Of a stretch of DNA of 37,547 nt, positions 1 to 7,656 are shown one piece after another. The first letter of the stretch is position 1, and each line of letters begins with the position of its first letter. The notes beneath the pieces are model-generated. The model did not search any database. It saw only the letters and a program-made list of their open reading frames with translations, and was not told the origin of the DNA. The DNA comes from WQUF01 sp031549885 (GTDB lineage Bacteria > Bacillota > Clostridia > Clostridiales > Clostridiaceae). A program made the translations under genes and the position numbers. Where the stretch lies: contig JAVBPD010000050.1 in NCBI GenBank assembly GCA_031549885.1, positions 1-37,547 of the forward strand, given 5' to 3'.

Positions 1-656
1 TTCATATGCTTTTTATTCACTAAATCTAAAGCCTTTTTGGATAACCCTTTTAAAAGAAGAAAGTTATTCACAGTAGTGCGACTTACACCTGTTTTTCTCG
101 CTATGGTTTCAGTTACATTGAATTCATTTCGATATTTTTTATTTTTAGTGAGAATTTCATCTAGTAAGAATATGGATTTTATGAGGTTTTCTCTTGAGAT
201 TTTTCTGTACTTTAAATTTGTAGAAATGATTATACCTTGAATTAAGCTAGGACTTGTTTTGCTATCTAAAATAATGCACGGAACTGATAGAAACTTATCA
301 TCTTTGCTATTTTTATAAAGACTACGAAGCGCTAATAGCCTGCTTCGGCCACTTACTACTGTATATTCGTTATCACTTTCATTTTTTATGACAAGAAGGG
401 GATTAATTATAGAAAAGTGCTCAATAGATGAAACAAGATCTAAAAATTCCTCATTATCTGGATAGTCAAAAAAATTAATAGAAGGGTCAATTTCCACAAG
501 ATTGTTTAAGTTAATAAATTCTATGGTGTTTGAATATTTAATTGTATCATTTAAAATCAAGTCTTTTCTAATTTCATCATGGCTTTTTAAATTTTCTAAA
601 TCAATATTAAGATTTATTTCTTCTATATTAATTTCATAGTCATATTCATTATCCAT
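1..656 (-). CDS. ParB-like partition/nuclease-domain protein (3' end beyond window)
   Basis: The reading frame is open from an ATG at 656 to the window edge (218 codons, C-terminus missing), with the Shine-Dalgarno GGAGTG just upstream. The N-terminal 60 residues are acidic. They are followed by a ParB/Spo0J-like core: a segment resembling the family's 'I..NPL.V' strand, then the box VVSGRSRLLALRSLY (about residues 101-115), which matches the ParB GERR-like motif. Near the visible end lies a helix-turn-helix-like stretch, TIARKTGVSRTTVNNFLLL. ParB family members bind parS-like DNA or act as accessory regulators. No parA partner is visible, so chromosome segregation, plasmid partition and a stand-alone regulator are all possible. 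Family assignment is fairly secure; the role is not. Confidence 0.7.
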   Translation of the reverse strand, partial: MDNEYDYEINIEEINLNIDLENLKSHDEIRKDLILNDTIKYSNTIEFINLNNLVEIDPSINFFDYPDNEEFLDLVSSIEHFSIINPLLVIKNESDNEYTVVSGRSRLLALRSLYKNSKDDKFLSVPCIILDSKTSPSLIQGIIISTNLKYRKISRENLIKSIFLLDEILTKNKKYRNEFNVTETIARKTGVSRTTVNNFLLLKGLSKKALDLVNKKHM

Positions 657-703
657 TTTTACACTCCGCAAAATTATATATACTTAATGTTTATGAGAGT
701 AAT

Positions 704-731
704 TTTATAAATAGAACCTTAAATTTATCAA
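704..731 (-). promoter_or_regulatory. Putative sigma-A promoter for the ParB-like gene
   Basis: On the minus strand TTGATA (726-731) and TATAAA (704-709) are separated by 16 bases, about 48 bases before the ATG at 656. The -35 element lies next to the T-tract of the terminator of the preceding minus-strand genes. Confidence 0.45.
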
Positions 732-771
732 TAAAAAAGAAATTGGAGCTGTGGCACTAGTGCAACAGCCC
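730..771 (-). terminator. Rho-independent terminator of the DUF3841 gene pair
   Basis: An imperfect hairpin at 745-771 has minus-strand arms GGGCTGT and ACAGCTCC extended by TGCAC/GTGC, with one bulge and one mismatch. It is followed by a T-rich run down to 730. It lies directly after the stop codon at 775. Confidence 0.6.
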
Positions 772-774
772 ATT

Positions 775-1359
775 TTAAATTATTTCAGCTATCCAATGAT
801 TTTTTATCTGCCAAAGGCCAGCTTGTATATCATATACTATATTAAAATTGCCTTTTTTAATAACTTCATGAAAGCGAAAAAGGTTATTCCAGCTTTTAAT
901 TAATTCTCTTTTTAATAATGGATAGTATGGTGCTAAAAAAACATCTCCTTCATATTTTACACCCATATTTAATAGCTTTTTTTCATAAGCTTTTTCTTCC
1001 TCTTCATTTGTTCCAATATATCTTAAATTAAGCAATTTATTAAAGTCACTCATGCTAAAAAACACAATTTCATCAATAGGTACTTTAAGCTTTAATATAG
1101 AGCTATTTGTATGTGATTCTAAAAGGTGAATATCCTTAAAAGCCCATATGCCAGATTCAGCATCTTTAGGCTTAGGAACAATTTTATTTGCATTTTCATT
1201 GTACCAGTTATAGGCATTAGTAAATATATTTGCAACATCGCCATATTTCTTTTTTATGAATTCCATTTTAGCAAAATGCACATTTTCATTTTCAATTATC
1301 TTAATCACATCATTTGTCTGAGAAGAGTAAAGCGTTACATAATTGTTTTTGCTATCCAT
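775..1359 (-). CDS. DUF3841 family protein (downstream copy)
   Basis: The gene encodes 194 residues of unknown function. It resembles the gene just upstream in layout: an N-terminal region with a 'YSSQTNDVIKIIEN' start (the family usually opens with a W-T-x-Q-like motif), a central 'IKKKYGD...YNWYNENANKIV.KP' segment, and a C-terminal 'PYYPLLKRELIKSWNNLF...IWQIKNHWI'-type ending (here LWQIKNHWI). These features fit Pfam DUF3841. A TTG at 1377 would add six residues, but the ATG at 1359 has GGGAG about 10 bases upstream and is preferred. It overlaps the upstream paralogue by 25 bases, so the two are probably translationally coupled. No catalytic motif is recognised. Confidence 0.75.
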   Translation of the reverse strand: MDSKNNYVTLYSSQTNDVIKIIENENVHFAKMEFIKKKYGDVANIFTNAYNWYNENANKIVPKPKDAESGIWAFKDIHLLESHTNSSILKLKVPIDEIVFFSMSDFNKLLNLRYIGTNEEEEKAYEKKLLNMGVKYEGDVFLAPYYPLLKRELIKSWNNLFRFHEVIKKGNFNIVYDIQAGLWQIKNHWIAEII

Positions 1360-1892
1360 TCTTTTTTTATCTCCCAAATAGTGCCCACTTTAACAGGGCT
1401 TAATTTAATATTATCATCAAAAAGCCTATCCCAACTTTTTATGATTTTATTTTTAATATGTGGATAAAAAGGGGACATATAAGCTTTTGTGTCATCCACA
1501 TTGTAGCTTTTAAGGATGTTTTCATGTTTTAATTTATCTTCTTCATCCTTTGGTATATACATGTAATTAACAACATACCCCCATTTATCTAAGTCTATTG
1601 TAATTAACTTATTTTCATCAATATCAATTTCTAAAAGTACATTTCCATTGCTATTTTCAATTTTTGATTCCTCTGATAAAGATACCCAAATAGGATACTT
1701 AACATCCAAAGGTTTAGTAACTATTTTTTCGGCTTTTTTTGTGTACCATGAATACACGCCAAGATATAAATCAGCATGTTCTTCCATCTTTTTTTTGATA
1801 TATTCTTCTTTTACAATATATCTTCCATTTTCATTTAAATCATGCAAAATATTTTCATGTTGTTTTGTCCAGACTTTTGCTGTTTTACTCAC
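1335..1892 (-). CDS. DUF3841 family protein (upstream copy)
   Basis: This 185-residue protein carries the features I associate with DUF3841: 'VWTKQHENILHDLNENGRY' near the N-terminus, 'YSWYTKKAEKIVTKPLDVKYPIW' in the middle and 'PFYPHIKNKIIKSWDRLF' plus 'IWEIKKEWIAKTI' at the C-terminus. The start ATG at 1892 has GGAGG upstream. The function is unknown and no signal peptide or membrane segment is present, so it is probably cytoplasmic. It forms a two-gene unit with the overlapping downstream paralogue, suggesting a tandem duplication followed by divergence. A terminator-like hairpin lies between it and the GntR gene, so its own promoter is not obvious. Confidence 0.75.
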   Translation of the reverse strand: MSKTAKVWTKQHENILHDLNENGRYIVKEEYIKKKMEEHADLYLGVYSWYTKKAEKIVTKPLDVKYPIWVSLSEESKIENSNGNVLLEIDIDENKLITIDLDKWGYVVNYMYIPKDEEDKLKHENILKSYNVDDTKAYMSPFYPHIKNKIIKSWDRLFDDNIKLSPVKVGTIWEIKKEWIAKTIM

Positions 1893-1926
1893 ATTTTGTA
1901 ACCTCCGTTAAATTTGGTTTAAGTAT

Positions 1927-1956
1927 AAAAAAAGCGACTAACTATGCCGCATTTTT
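1927..1956 (-). terminator. Rho-independent terminator of the GntR gene
   Basis: On the minus strand GCGGC and GTCGC (one G-U pair) form a stem, with flanking A-run and T-run (AAAAAT / TTTTTT) extending it. It lies 12 bases past the GntR stop codon. Confidence 0.6.
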
Positions 1957-1968
1957 AAGGTAAAGCCT

Positions 1969-2670
1969 CTATATAATACAATCTAATTCAGGTAAATTAA
2001 CATCACCTAAAGTTGCAATTATATATTCATTTATGTGTTTCTTAAATGCCTTTAAAGCATTTTCAATATTATTTTCTTTTAGAGCTTCTAAAATTATTAT
2101 ATGTTCTGCTGCTTTTTCTTTAAATGTTCCTAAAGAAGATAAATCCTTATTCATTACAATTAAAAGCTGAAAAAACAGGCCTTCTAATATATGAGACCTT
2201 ATATTGCTTTTAGAAAGATCCCACAAATGCTTATGAAATGAAATATCTAAAGTATTTAACATATATATTTTTTTGTGAATCTCTAAATCCTTCATTTCAC
2301 ATTTAATCATTTCATCAATTAAATTTCTTAATAAAGAAAAATTTTCTTCTTTTAAAAGATTATTTTTAATTATTATTTTTAATATTTGATTTTCTAAAGA
2401 TATTCTGACACAGAACATTTCAATTATGTCCTCTTTACTCATTTCTAGTATTTGGTTACCTTTTCTTGGAGAAAAATTTATGATACCTTGCATAGTAAGC
2501 TGTCTCATTCCTTCTCTAATTGGCCCTCTACTTATCTTTAAATCATTAGAAATATCGGTTTCAATGATTTTATCTCCACTTTTAAATTCACCTGATAGTA
2601 TTTTGTCTTTTATATATAAAACTGCAACATCGCTTAAACTACGCTTTGAATAATCTTGAGTAAATTCCAT
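1969..2670 (-). CDS. GntR family transcriptional regulator, FCD-type ligand domain
   Basis: This 233-residue protein has an N-terminal winged helix (about residues 12-75; motif ISNDLKISRGPIREGMRQL is the GntR recognition region). It has an all-helical C-terminal FCD domain (about 85-225), including the metal/ligand-site pattern with FHKHLWDLSKS and a later AAEHIIILEAL. FCD regulators usually sense small carboxylates or amino acids and repress nearby catabolic operons. The gene lies immediately downstream of the grdI-grdH-transporter operon in the same direction but beyond its terminator, and has its own promoter. Control of that operon is a reasonable inference but not demonstrated by the sequence. 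Start ATG 2670 follows AAAGGTGG. Confidence 0.85.
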   Translation of the reverse strand: MEFTQDYSKRSLSDVAVLYIKDKILSGEFKSGDKIIETDISNDLKISRGPIREGMRQLTMQGIINFSPRKGNQILEMSKEDIIEMFCVRISLENQILKIIIKNNLLKEENFSLLRNLIDEMIKCEMKDLEIHKKIYMLNTLDISFHKHLWDLSKSNIRSHILEGLFFQLLIVMNKDLSSLGTFKEKAAEHIIILEALKENNIENALKAFKKHINEYIIATLGDVNLPELDCII

Positions 2671-2704
2671 ATAAATGAGCCACCTTTATTATTTTAATAA
2701 GTAA

Positions 2705-2738
2705 ATTATACTATATATATTTAACTTTCTAAAGTTAA
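2705..2738 (-). promoter_or_regulatory. Promoter of the GntR gene with overlapping palindromic operator
   Basis: On the minus strand TTTAGA (2728-2733) and TATAAT (2705-2710, extended by TAG) are 17 bases apart. A perfect palindrome, TTAACTTT-CT-AAAGTTAA (2721-2738), covers the -35 element, which is the layout expected for autorepression by a GntR dimer. Confidence 0.5.
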
Positions 2739-2750
2739 ATAAGAGTTTCT

Positions 2751-2788
2751 AAAAAAATAAAGAGGCTCTGAATTTTAAACAGAGCCTC
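2751..2788 (-). terminator. Rho-independent terminator of the grdI-grdH-BCCT operon
   Basis: A perfect 9-bp stem, GAGGCTCTG (minus strand 2788-2780) with CAGAGCCTC (2770-2762), has a 9-base loop and is followed by TTTATTTTTTT. It lies five bases after the transporter stop codon. Confidence 0.9.
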
Positions 2789-2792
2789 TCAC

Positions 2793-4247
2793 TTATCTCA
2801 TTTTTTCTTGCCTTAAGGCTTTGAATAAACAAAAACAAGATAATATCATTATTATTGCAAAAGGAAAGGCGGCAACAATTGAACATGTTTGCAAAGCTGA
2901 AAGTCCTCCAGTTAATAATAATACAAGTGCAAGAACTGCTTGAATTACTCCCCAAATAATTTTTTTGTAATTTGAAGGATTCAAATTTCCATCCTCTGAG
3001 AACATAGCAAGTACAAATGTAGCTGAATTGGCAGAAGTTATAAAAAATGTTCCAAGTAATAAAACAGCTACAATGGATAAAATCATACCTAAAGGATAAC
3101 TATTATATACAACAAATAGAGCTGTTTCAGTTGTTTTAATTGCTTCTGTAATAATGCTCATGTCTAATTTAAGTCCAAGTCCACCAAAAATTGAAAACCA
3201 AATAAATGAAACAACTGAGGGTGCAAGGATAACGCCTAAAACAAATTCTCTAATTGTTCTACCCTTAGAAATTCTAGCAATAAAAGTACCTACAAAAGGT
3301 CCCCAAGCAATCCACCATGCCCAATAAAAGATAGTCCAAGAGCCAAGCCATGAATTATCTCCAAATGGGTTAATAGGGAAGCTTTGTTTTATAAAATCGT
3401 TTATATAATTGCCAATTGTATTTGAAAAAATGTTTAATGTCAATATTTTAGGTCCAATTATAAAAGTTCCTACTAGTATAGTTATAGCTAATATCATATT
3501 TATATCTGACAATAATTTTATGCCTTTTTCAATGCCAGATGCAGCTGTCCAAGTATATATAATAGTTATCACTACTACTATGATAATTTGAACTAGTTGG
3601 TTTTTTGGAATATTAAATAAATAATTTAGTCCTCCATTTATTTGAAGAGTACCTTGTCCTAAAGATGTAGCAACTCCTGCCACAGTTGCAAATACTGCAC
3701 ATATATCTATTAATTTCCCAATAGGCCCTCTAACACCTTTCTCCCCTAAGATAGGGAGAAAGATACTGCTTATTAGTCCAGGAGCCTTTTTTCTAAATTG
3801 AAAATATCCAAGAGCAAGACCTATAACTGCATATGCTGCCCAAGGGTGAAATCCCCAGTGTAAAAATGACTTTTGCATTGCAATTTGACCAGGGTTTGCT
3901 TCATTTTGAAAATTAACAAAGTGATTTAATGGTTCTGCTACACCCCAAAACACAAGTCCTATGCCCATTCCAGCTCCGAATAACATTGCAAACCAAGAAC
4001 CAGTGCTATATTCAGGTACTGAATCATCGTCACCAAGTTTAATTTTACCATATTTACTAAATGCAATTCCAAGTGAAAAAACCACAAAAATAAACATTGA
4101 AATTAAGTAAAGCCAACTAAAGTTGCCAACTAAAAAGTTAAAAGTACTACTCATCATATTTGAAAAGTTTTGAGGACTTATTATACCAAATAAAACAATT
4201 ATAATTGTTATTCCAAGTGATATATAAAAAACATAATTCTTTTTCAT
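2793..4247 (-). CDS. BCCT family transporter (probable glycine betaine uptake)
   Basis: The gene encodes a 484-residue integral membrane protein with about 12 hydrophobic segments. It carries the signature regions of betaine/carnitine/choline transporters: GAGMGIGLVFWGVAEPLNHF (about residues 91-110) and the Trp-rich substrate-site segment FYWAWWIAWGPFVGTFIARI (about 308-327), followed by SKGRTIREFVLG. BCCT members import quaternary ammonium compounds by Na+ or H+ symport or exchange. It is the last gene of an operon with two betaine-reductase-type genes, which points to glycine betaine (or a related N-methyl glycine) as substrate for energy metabolism rather than only osmoprotection. It starts at ATG 4247, 34 bases after grdH, with a GGAGG ribosome binding site. 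Confidence 0.9.
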   Translation of the reverse strand: MKKNYVFYISLGITIIIVLFGIISPQNFSNMMSSTFNFLVGNFSWLYLISMFIFVVFSLGIAFSKYGKIKLGDDDSVPEYSTGSWFAMLFGAGMGIGLVFWGVAEPLNHFVNFQNEANPGQIAMQKSFLHWGFHPWAAYAVIGLALGYFQFRKKAPGLISSIFLPILGEKGVRGPIGKLIDICAVFATVAGVATSLGQGTLQINGGLNYLFNIPKNQLVQIIIVVVITIIYTWTAASGIEKGIKLLSDINMILAITILVGTFIIGPKILTLNIFSNTIGNYINDFIKQSFPINPFGDNSWLGSWTIFYWAWWIAWGPFVGTFIARISKGRTIREFVLGVILAPSVVSFIWFSIFGGLGLKLDMSIITEAIKTTETALFVVYNSYPLGMILSIVAVLLLGTFFITSANSATFVLAMFSEDGNLNPSNYKKIIWGVIQAVLALVLLLTGGLSALQTCSIVAAFPFAIIMILSCFCLFKALRQEKMR

Positions 4248-4281
4248 TAAACTATCCTCCTAATTTGTAAGGATCAACTAA

Positions 4282-5601
4282 TTAAAATTTAACTTTAAAT
4301 ACTTGAGGTTCTTTTATATCTGTGGTTAATGCATCAAGAGCAACTCCAACTCTATGATAACGCAATTTATATTGTTCTTCTTTTGGTGTGCTAGGGTCTC
4401 CAAGTGGATATGGTATTGATATAGTTGGTACTAATCTATTTACTCCAACAGTTTTTGCAACAGGAATTAAATTAGCCATTTGTACAATTGTAATACCTGC
4501 TCTTTCAATTTCTCTTGTCATAGTTGCACCGCAACGAGTACAAGTTCCTCAGGTAGAAGTTAGTATAACTGCCTTTATTCCATTATCTATTAATTCCTTT
4601 GCAATTTGTTTTCCCATTTTAGAAGCTTCAGCTTGAGTAGTTCCTGTTCCTACTGTAGCATAAAAATATTTAAATATCCCACCAATTTTACCTTCTTCTA
4701 CATACTGTCTCATAGCATCAAGTGGAACAACAACATCTGGGTCGTTATTTGCTGCTGCTGGATCATATCCTGCATGTATGGTCATGTATTTACCTTTTTC
4801 AAGATTATCTATTTGTGAAATATCATATTTGCCATATTTTGTTGCAGAAGCAGATTGTATTCTATCTGGATTTCCAACAGGCACAATACCACCTGATGTA
4901 ACAAGAGCAACTTCCATTTTGCTCAATTCTTCCTTTGAAATTGCTTTTGCTATATCAACCCTGTCTGACTTTGGAATAGGTAATTCTGTTTCAAAAGGTT
5001 CGCCATTTATTTTTTTAAGTAGCATATCAATTACACGATCTGCTGCAGTGACAGGAGGGTTCAGCCATATTTGTTTTCTAATTCCTCTTCCAAAATAACC
5101 TTCTTCTTTTGCTGGTAAAAGTTCTTCGCCTTTTAAAATTTTAAGTGCAAATTTAGCCATAGCTTTTGTATCATTTCTCATTGAGGCTGCACTAGCTCCA
5201 CCTTTAAAAATATACATTTGCTTTCTAAACATTTCTACTCCAGGATTTTCTTCGTTCATAGATGTTATGACTGGAATATCAAATTCTTTTTTAACTGCGC
5301 TACAAATGTTTCCACAAGCTGATCCATAGCGACCTGCACGAAAAGCTGGGCCTGCAAAAAACACGTCAAATTCTTTATCTTTTAAAAATGATAAAATAAT
5401 ATTTATGGCTTCGTCTGTATTAGATCCCATGTAGTTGTCTCCACAAATTATGGTGTGAGTAACCTTTACATCTTCACCAAGAGCAGCTTGCAATGCCATT
5501 GCTGAACCAACTTGTCCTTCTCTAATTTCAGGTTTAAAGTCAGCTAATTCTTCTCCCCCAATTTGACCAAAAAATTGATTTATATATACTATAGCGTTCA
5601 T
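4282..5601 (-). CDS. grdH: Selenocysteine-containing subunit of betaine (or sarcosine/glycine) reductase component B
   Basis: The full gene is 439 codons, read through an in-frame UGA at 4549-4551 (codon 351). Around it the protein reads ILTST-U-GTCTRCGATMTREIERAG, the characteristic active-site region of the GrdB/GrdF/GrdH family, so UGA is selenocysteine rather than a stop. These proteins bind the amino acid substrate with the pyruvoyl subunit and pass an acetyl group, via the GrdA selenoprotein and GrdCD, to acetyl phosphate in Stickland fermentation. Length matches the family (about 436). The neighbouring BCCT transporter favours betaine reductase (grdH) over sarcosine (grdF) or glycine (grdB); sequence alone does not prove the substrate. 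grdA, grdC and grdD are not in the window. It lies 15 bases after grdI. Confidence 0.92.
4514..4551 (-). promoter_or_regulatory. Selenocysteine UGA codon and bacterial SECIS hairpin in grdH
   Basis: UGA occupies 4551-4549. Directly downstream on the mRNA an outer stem CUUGU/ACAAG (4544-4540 with 4518-4514) and an inner stem GUUGC/GCAAC (4535-4531 with 4527-4523) are separated by a 4x4 internal loop and capped by GGU. The position and the G at the start of the apical loop fit a SelB-binding element. Confidence 0.75.
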
Positions 5602-5616
5602 GATTTCACCCCTTTT

Positions 5617-6942
5617 CTAATATTCCACCATTGTTTTTGTTGACCAACCTACAATTTGATCTCCACAGAACATGGCGTTATTTTCCATAATTATAGAACC
5701 ATCTTCCTTTACTGAAGAACCTAATTTTTCATCATTGCTCCATCCACCTGACATTCCGTCCCTTGCTAATGCTTCAAGTTCACCAAGCACAGTTTCCATT
5801 GGCTCTAAATATATCATTTCTGAAACGTTTCCACAAGAAACAATAGCATCTTCTTTTTCATCCATTGAAACAAGAGGTTGGCTAGCTCCATCTCTTCCTG
5901 TGCATTCATTTGTTAAACCTATAGTTTTAACTCCAGCGTTTTCAAGTGCAACGATGCAAGCAGTAAAGTCTGCATCAGGGTTTCCATATCCTTCTTCAGC
6001 TACAATTGCAGAATCTGCTCCTAGGTTATTTGCCATTTGAGCCACAAAAATGGCTGCTCTCTCTTTTTGATCAAGTGCAACATTTAAATTAGACATTATA
6101 ACTCCAATAAAGTTAAGTGTCTTACCATGCTCTTTATACAACCTTTTAATCATTGGGAAATTTTGAAAATCATATGTTGACCATTTTGATGAACAAGGCA
6201 TAAATGAACCGCTTATCATAGCTCCGTCTAATACTTCATTTGGATGCATAAATGTAGGAAGCATTCTATTGCAGTCCCAACCATAGTTTAAATCATTATA
6301 TCCTAATTCTTCCATTTGAGACTGAGGTTGCAAAACAAGTACAACGCTTGGAAGGCTATTTTCCTTTTCAGATCTCTTTGTAACAGGAGCTAATTCATAT
6401 TCTTCAACTTCTTCAGGGATAAGATCCTTAGTAGAGCTTCCTATATATTCTGCAAGGCGCATTCCAGCATATCTAAGAGCCTTATTTTTCTTCTGCTGTT
6501 CATTTTGCTCAAATACTTCATCAGAATCTGCAACTAAAACTAAATTTTTAAGGCTAGAATAGTAAGTATATTTAGCTCCTTCACCGCTCATGTCTATTAA
6601 TCCATCTTGAAAACCACCATAATGTTTTCCTACAACAAGTACACTCATATCTTTAAGCGCATAAGTAGTTCCATTTCCAGCCTTTATTAGATCTCCTGTA
6701 ACCCCAGGGAAAACTGGACCTCCACCTACTCTGTAGCGTGGTTCTATAGCTTCTTTTACTGGTACTAATCGAACTTTATCTCCTTGCGATACAATGTAAA
6801 GATTTGCATCTATAATATGTTCATCTTCTCTCACAACCTGAAGAGCTTCATCTTTGTTTATTGTTAGGATTCCATTTGAATATGATGTCTTTTCACCAAA
6901 TTTAATATCTTTGACATAAAAATTGCCTAAGCTTAATTTCAT
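5617..6942 (-). CDS. grdI: Proprotein subunit of betaine (or sarcosine/glycine) reductase component B
   Basis: The 441-residue protein is a GrdE/GrdG/GrdI homologue. In characterised members this proprotein is cleaved at an internal cysteine to give two subunits, the C-terminal one starting with a pyruvoyl group that forms a Schiff base with the substrate amine. Conserved-looking segments include GGGPVFPGVTGDL (about residues 73-85), LNYGWDCNRMLPTFMHPNEVLDGA (about 218-241) and SGSFMPCSSKWSTYDFQN. Cys250 in MPCSS lies close to the position of the reported processing cysteine (about 242), but I cannot tell it from Cys224 without an alignment. An ATG at 6960 would add six residues; ATG 6942 follows GGGAG at proper spacing and is chosen. 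It is the first gene of the operon with grdH and the BCCT transporter; symbol inferred from that context. Confidence 0.88.
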   Translation of the reverse strand: MKLSLGNFYVKDIKFGEKTSYSNGILTINKDEALQVVREDEHIIDANLYIVSQGDKVRLVPVKEAIEPRYRVGGGPVFPGVTGDLIKAGNGTTYALKDMSVLVVGKHYGGFQDGLIDMSGEGAKYTYYSSLKNLVLVADSDEVFEQNEQQKKNKALRYAGMRLAEYIGSSTKDLIPEEVEEYELAPVTKRSEKENSLPSVVLVLQPQSQMEELGYNDLNYGWDCNRMLPTFMHPNEVLDGAMISGSFMPCSSKWSTYDFQNFPMIKRLYKEHGKTLNFIGVIMSNLNVALDQKERAAIFVAQMANNLGADSAIVAEEGYGNPDADFTACIVALENAGVKTIGLTNECTGRDGASQPLVSMDEKEDAIVSCGNVSEMIYLEPMETVLGELEALARDGMSGGWSNDEKLGSSVKEDGSIIMENNAMFCGDQIVGWSTKTMVEY

Positions 6943-6983
6943 TTTTACAGCTCCCTTCATATAATGTTTTAATAAATAAATAA

Positions 6984-7018
6984 AATTGTTAATTGTCTAC
7001 AGTTTACAATAAACAATT
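6984..7018. repeat. Inverted repeat in the leader of the grdI operon
   Basis: Arms of 13 bases, AATTGTTAATTGT (6984-6996) and ACAATAAACAATT (7006-7018), match at 12 of 13 positions around a 9-base loop. It lies between the grdI promoter and the start codon, so it could be an operator or an RNA hairpin. Confidence 0.55.
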
Positions 7019-7027
7019 CATGATTTT

Positions 7028-7056
7028 ATTATAATAAAGATTATTTTAGTAATCAA
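7028..7056 (-). promoter_or_regulatory. Sigma-A promoter of the grdI-grdH-BCCT operon
   Basis: Minus-strand TTGATT (7051-7056) and a perfect TATAAT (7028-7033) are separated by exactly 17 bases, about 85 bases upstream of the grdI start codon. Confidence 0.7.
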
Positions 7057-7153
7057 TGATATTTTTAAATTTATATTTAAATTTTAAAAAAATAAATATT
7101 ATGAATATGGTAAAATAAATATAAATAAAATAGGGAAGAAGGGAAGGTATAAG

Positions 7154-7579
7154 ATGAAAAAATTAATAAGTTTAATATGCATGTTTACATTTATGTCTTT
7201 TTTTATTGTTGGATGTGAAAACATAGGACAAAAAGAAAGCATTCCATTAAGCGATGCAAGAACAGAGGAATTATATTCGTTATCCTGCGAGTTTACTGAA
7301 AATCTAAACAATAACAATATAGATTTAGCAATGAAAATGATGGATGAGAACATGAAAAAAGTTATGGATGGGAAGCTAGAGGACACATGGAAACAGCTAA
7401 TTTTATCCATGGGGTCATTTATTAAGACGGAAGGGTATGTTGGAATGTCTTCTGATAATTATGAAGTGCTAGAAATGACATTAATATTTGAAAAAGGAAA
7501 CATGGTGCAAAGAGCAGTTTTTAATAAAGATAACCTTATAACGGGGCTTTGGTATAGAAATGGAGAAGTTAAAAATTAA
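7154..7579 (+). CDS. Small lipoprotein, DUF3887-like
   Basis: The 141-residue protein has a lipoprotein signal peptide: MKKLISLICM followed by a hydrophobic stretch and the lipobox FIVG-Cys21. The mature part is about 120 residues. The segment 'ELYSLSCEFTENLNNNNIDLAMKMMDENMKKVM' resembles the start of DUF3887/NTF2-like domains of secreted clostridial proteins, which are cone-shaped alpha+beta folds without known catalysis. It is transcribed divergently from grdI and has the ribosome binding site GGGAAGG. It converges on vanW. The cell-envelope location is well supported; the function is unknown. Confidence 0.8.
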   Translation: MKKLISLICMFTFMSFFIVGCENIGQKESIPLSDARTEELYSLSCEFTENLNNNNIDLAMKMMDENMKKVMDGKLEDTWKQLILSMGSFIKTEGYVGMSSDNYEVLEMTLIFEKGNMVQRAVFNKDNLITGLWYRNGEVKN

Positions 7580-7586
7580 TAATTGT

Positions 7587-7641
7587 CCCATCTTTAAAGT
7601 TTTTTTCGTGATAAACAGTATGAAAAAACTTTAAAGATGGG
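7587..7641. repeat. 19-bp perfect inverted repeat between convergent genes (possible bidirectional terminator)
   Basis: Arms CCCATCTTTAAAGTTTTTT (7587-7605) and its exact complement (7623-7641) enclose a 17-base loop. It separates the plus-strand lipoprotein gene from the minus-strand VanW gene. On both strands the T-run is inside the first arm rather than after the stem, so it is not a standard intrinsic terminator, though termination is still the likely job. Confidence 0.7.
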
Positions 7642-7656
7642 GGGCAGTAATATCTT

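Noticed and set aside
4282..4521. Separate 79-codon gene after grdH
   Set aside because: It is the C-terminal part of grdH; the UGA between the two parts is in the known selenocysteine position of the GrdB/GrdH family.
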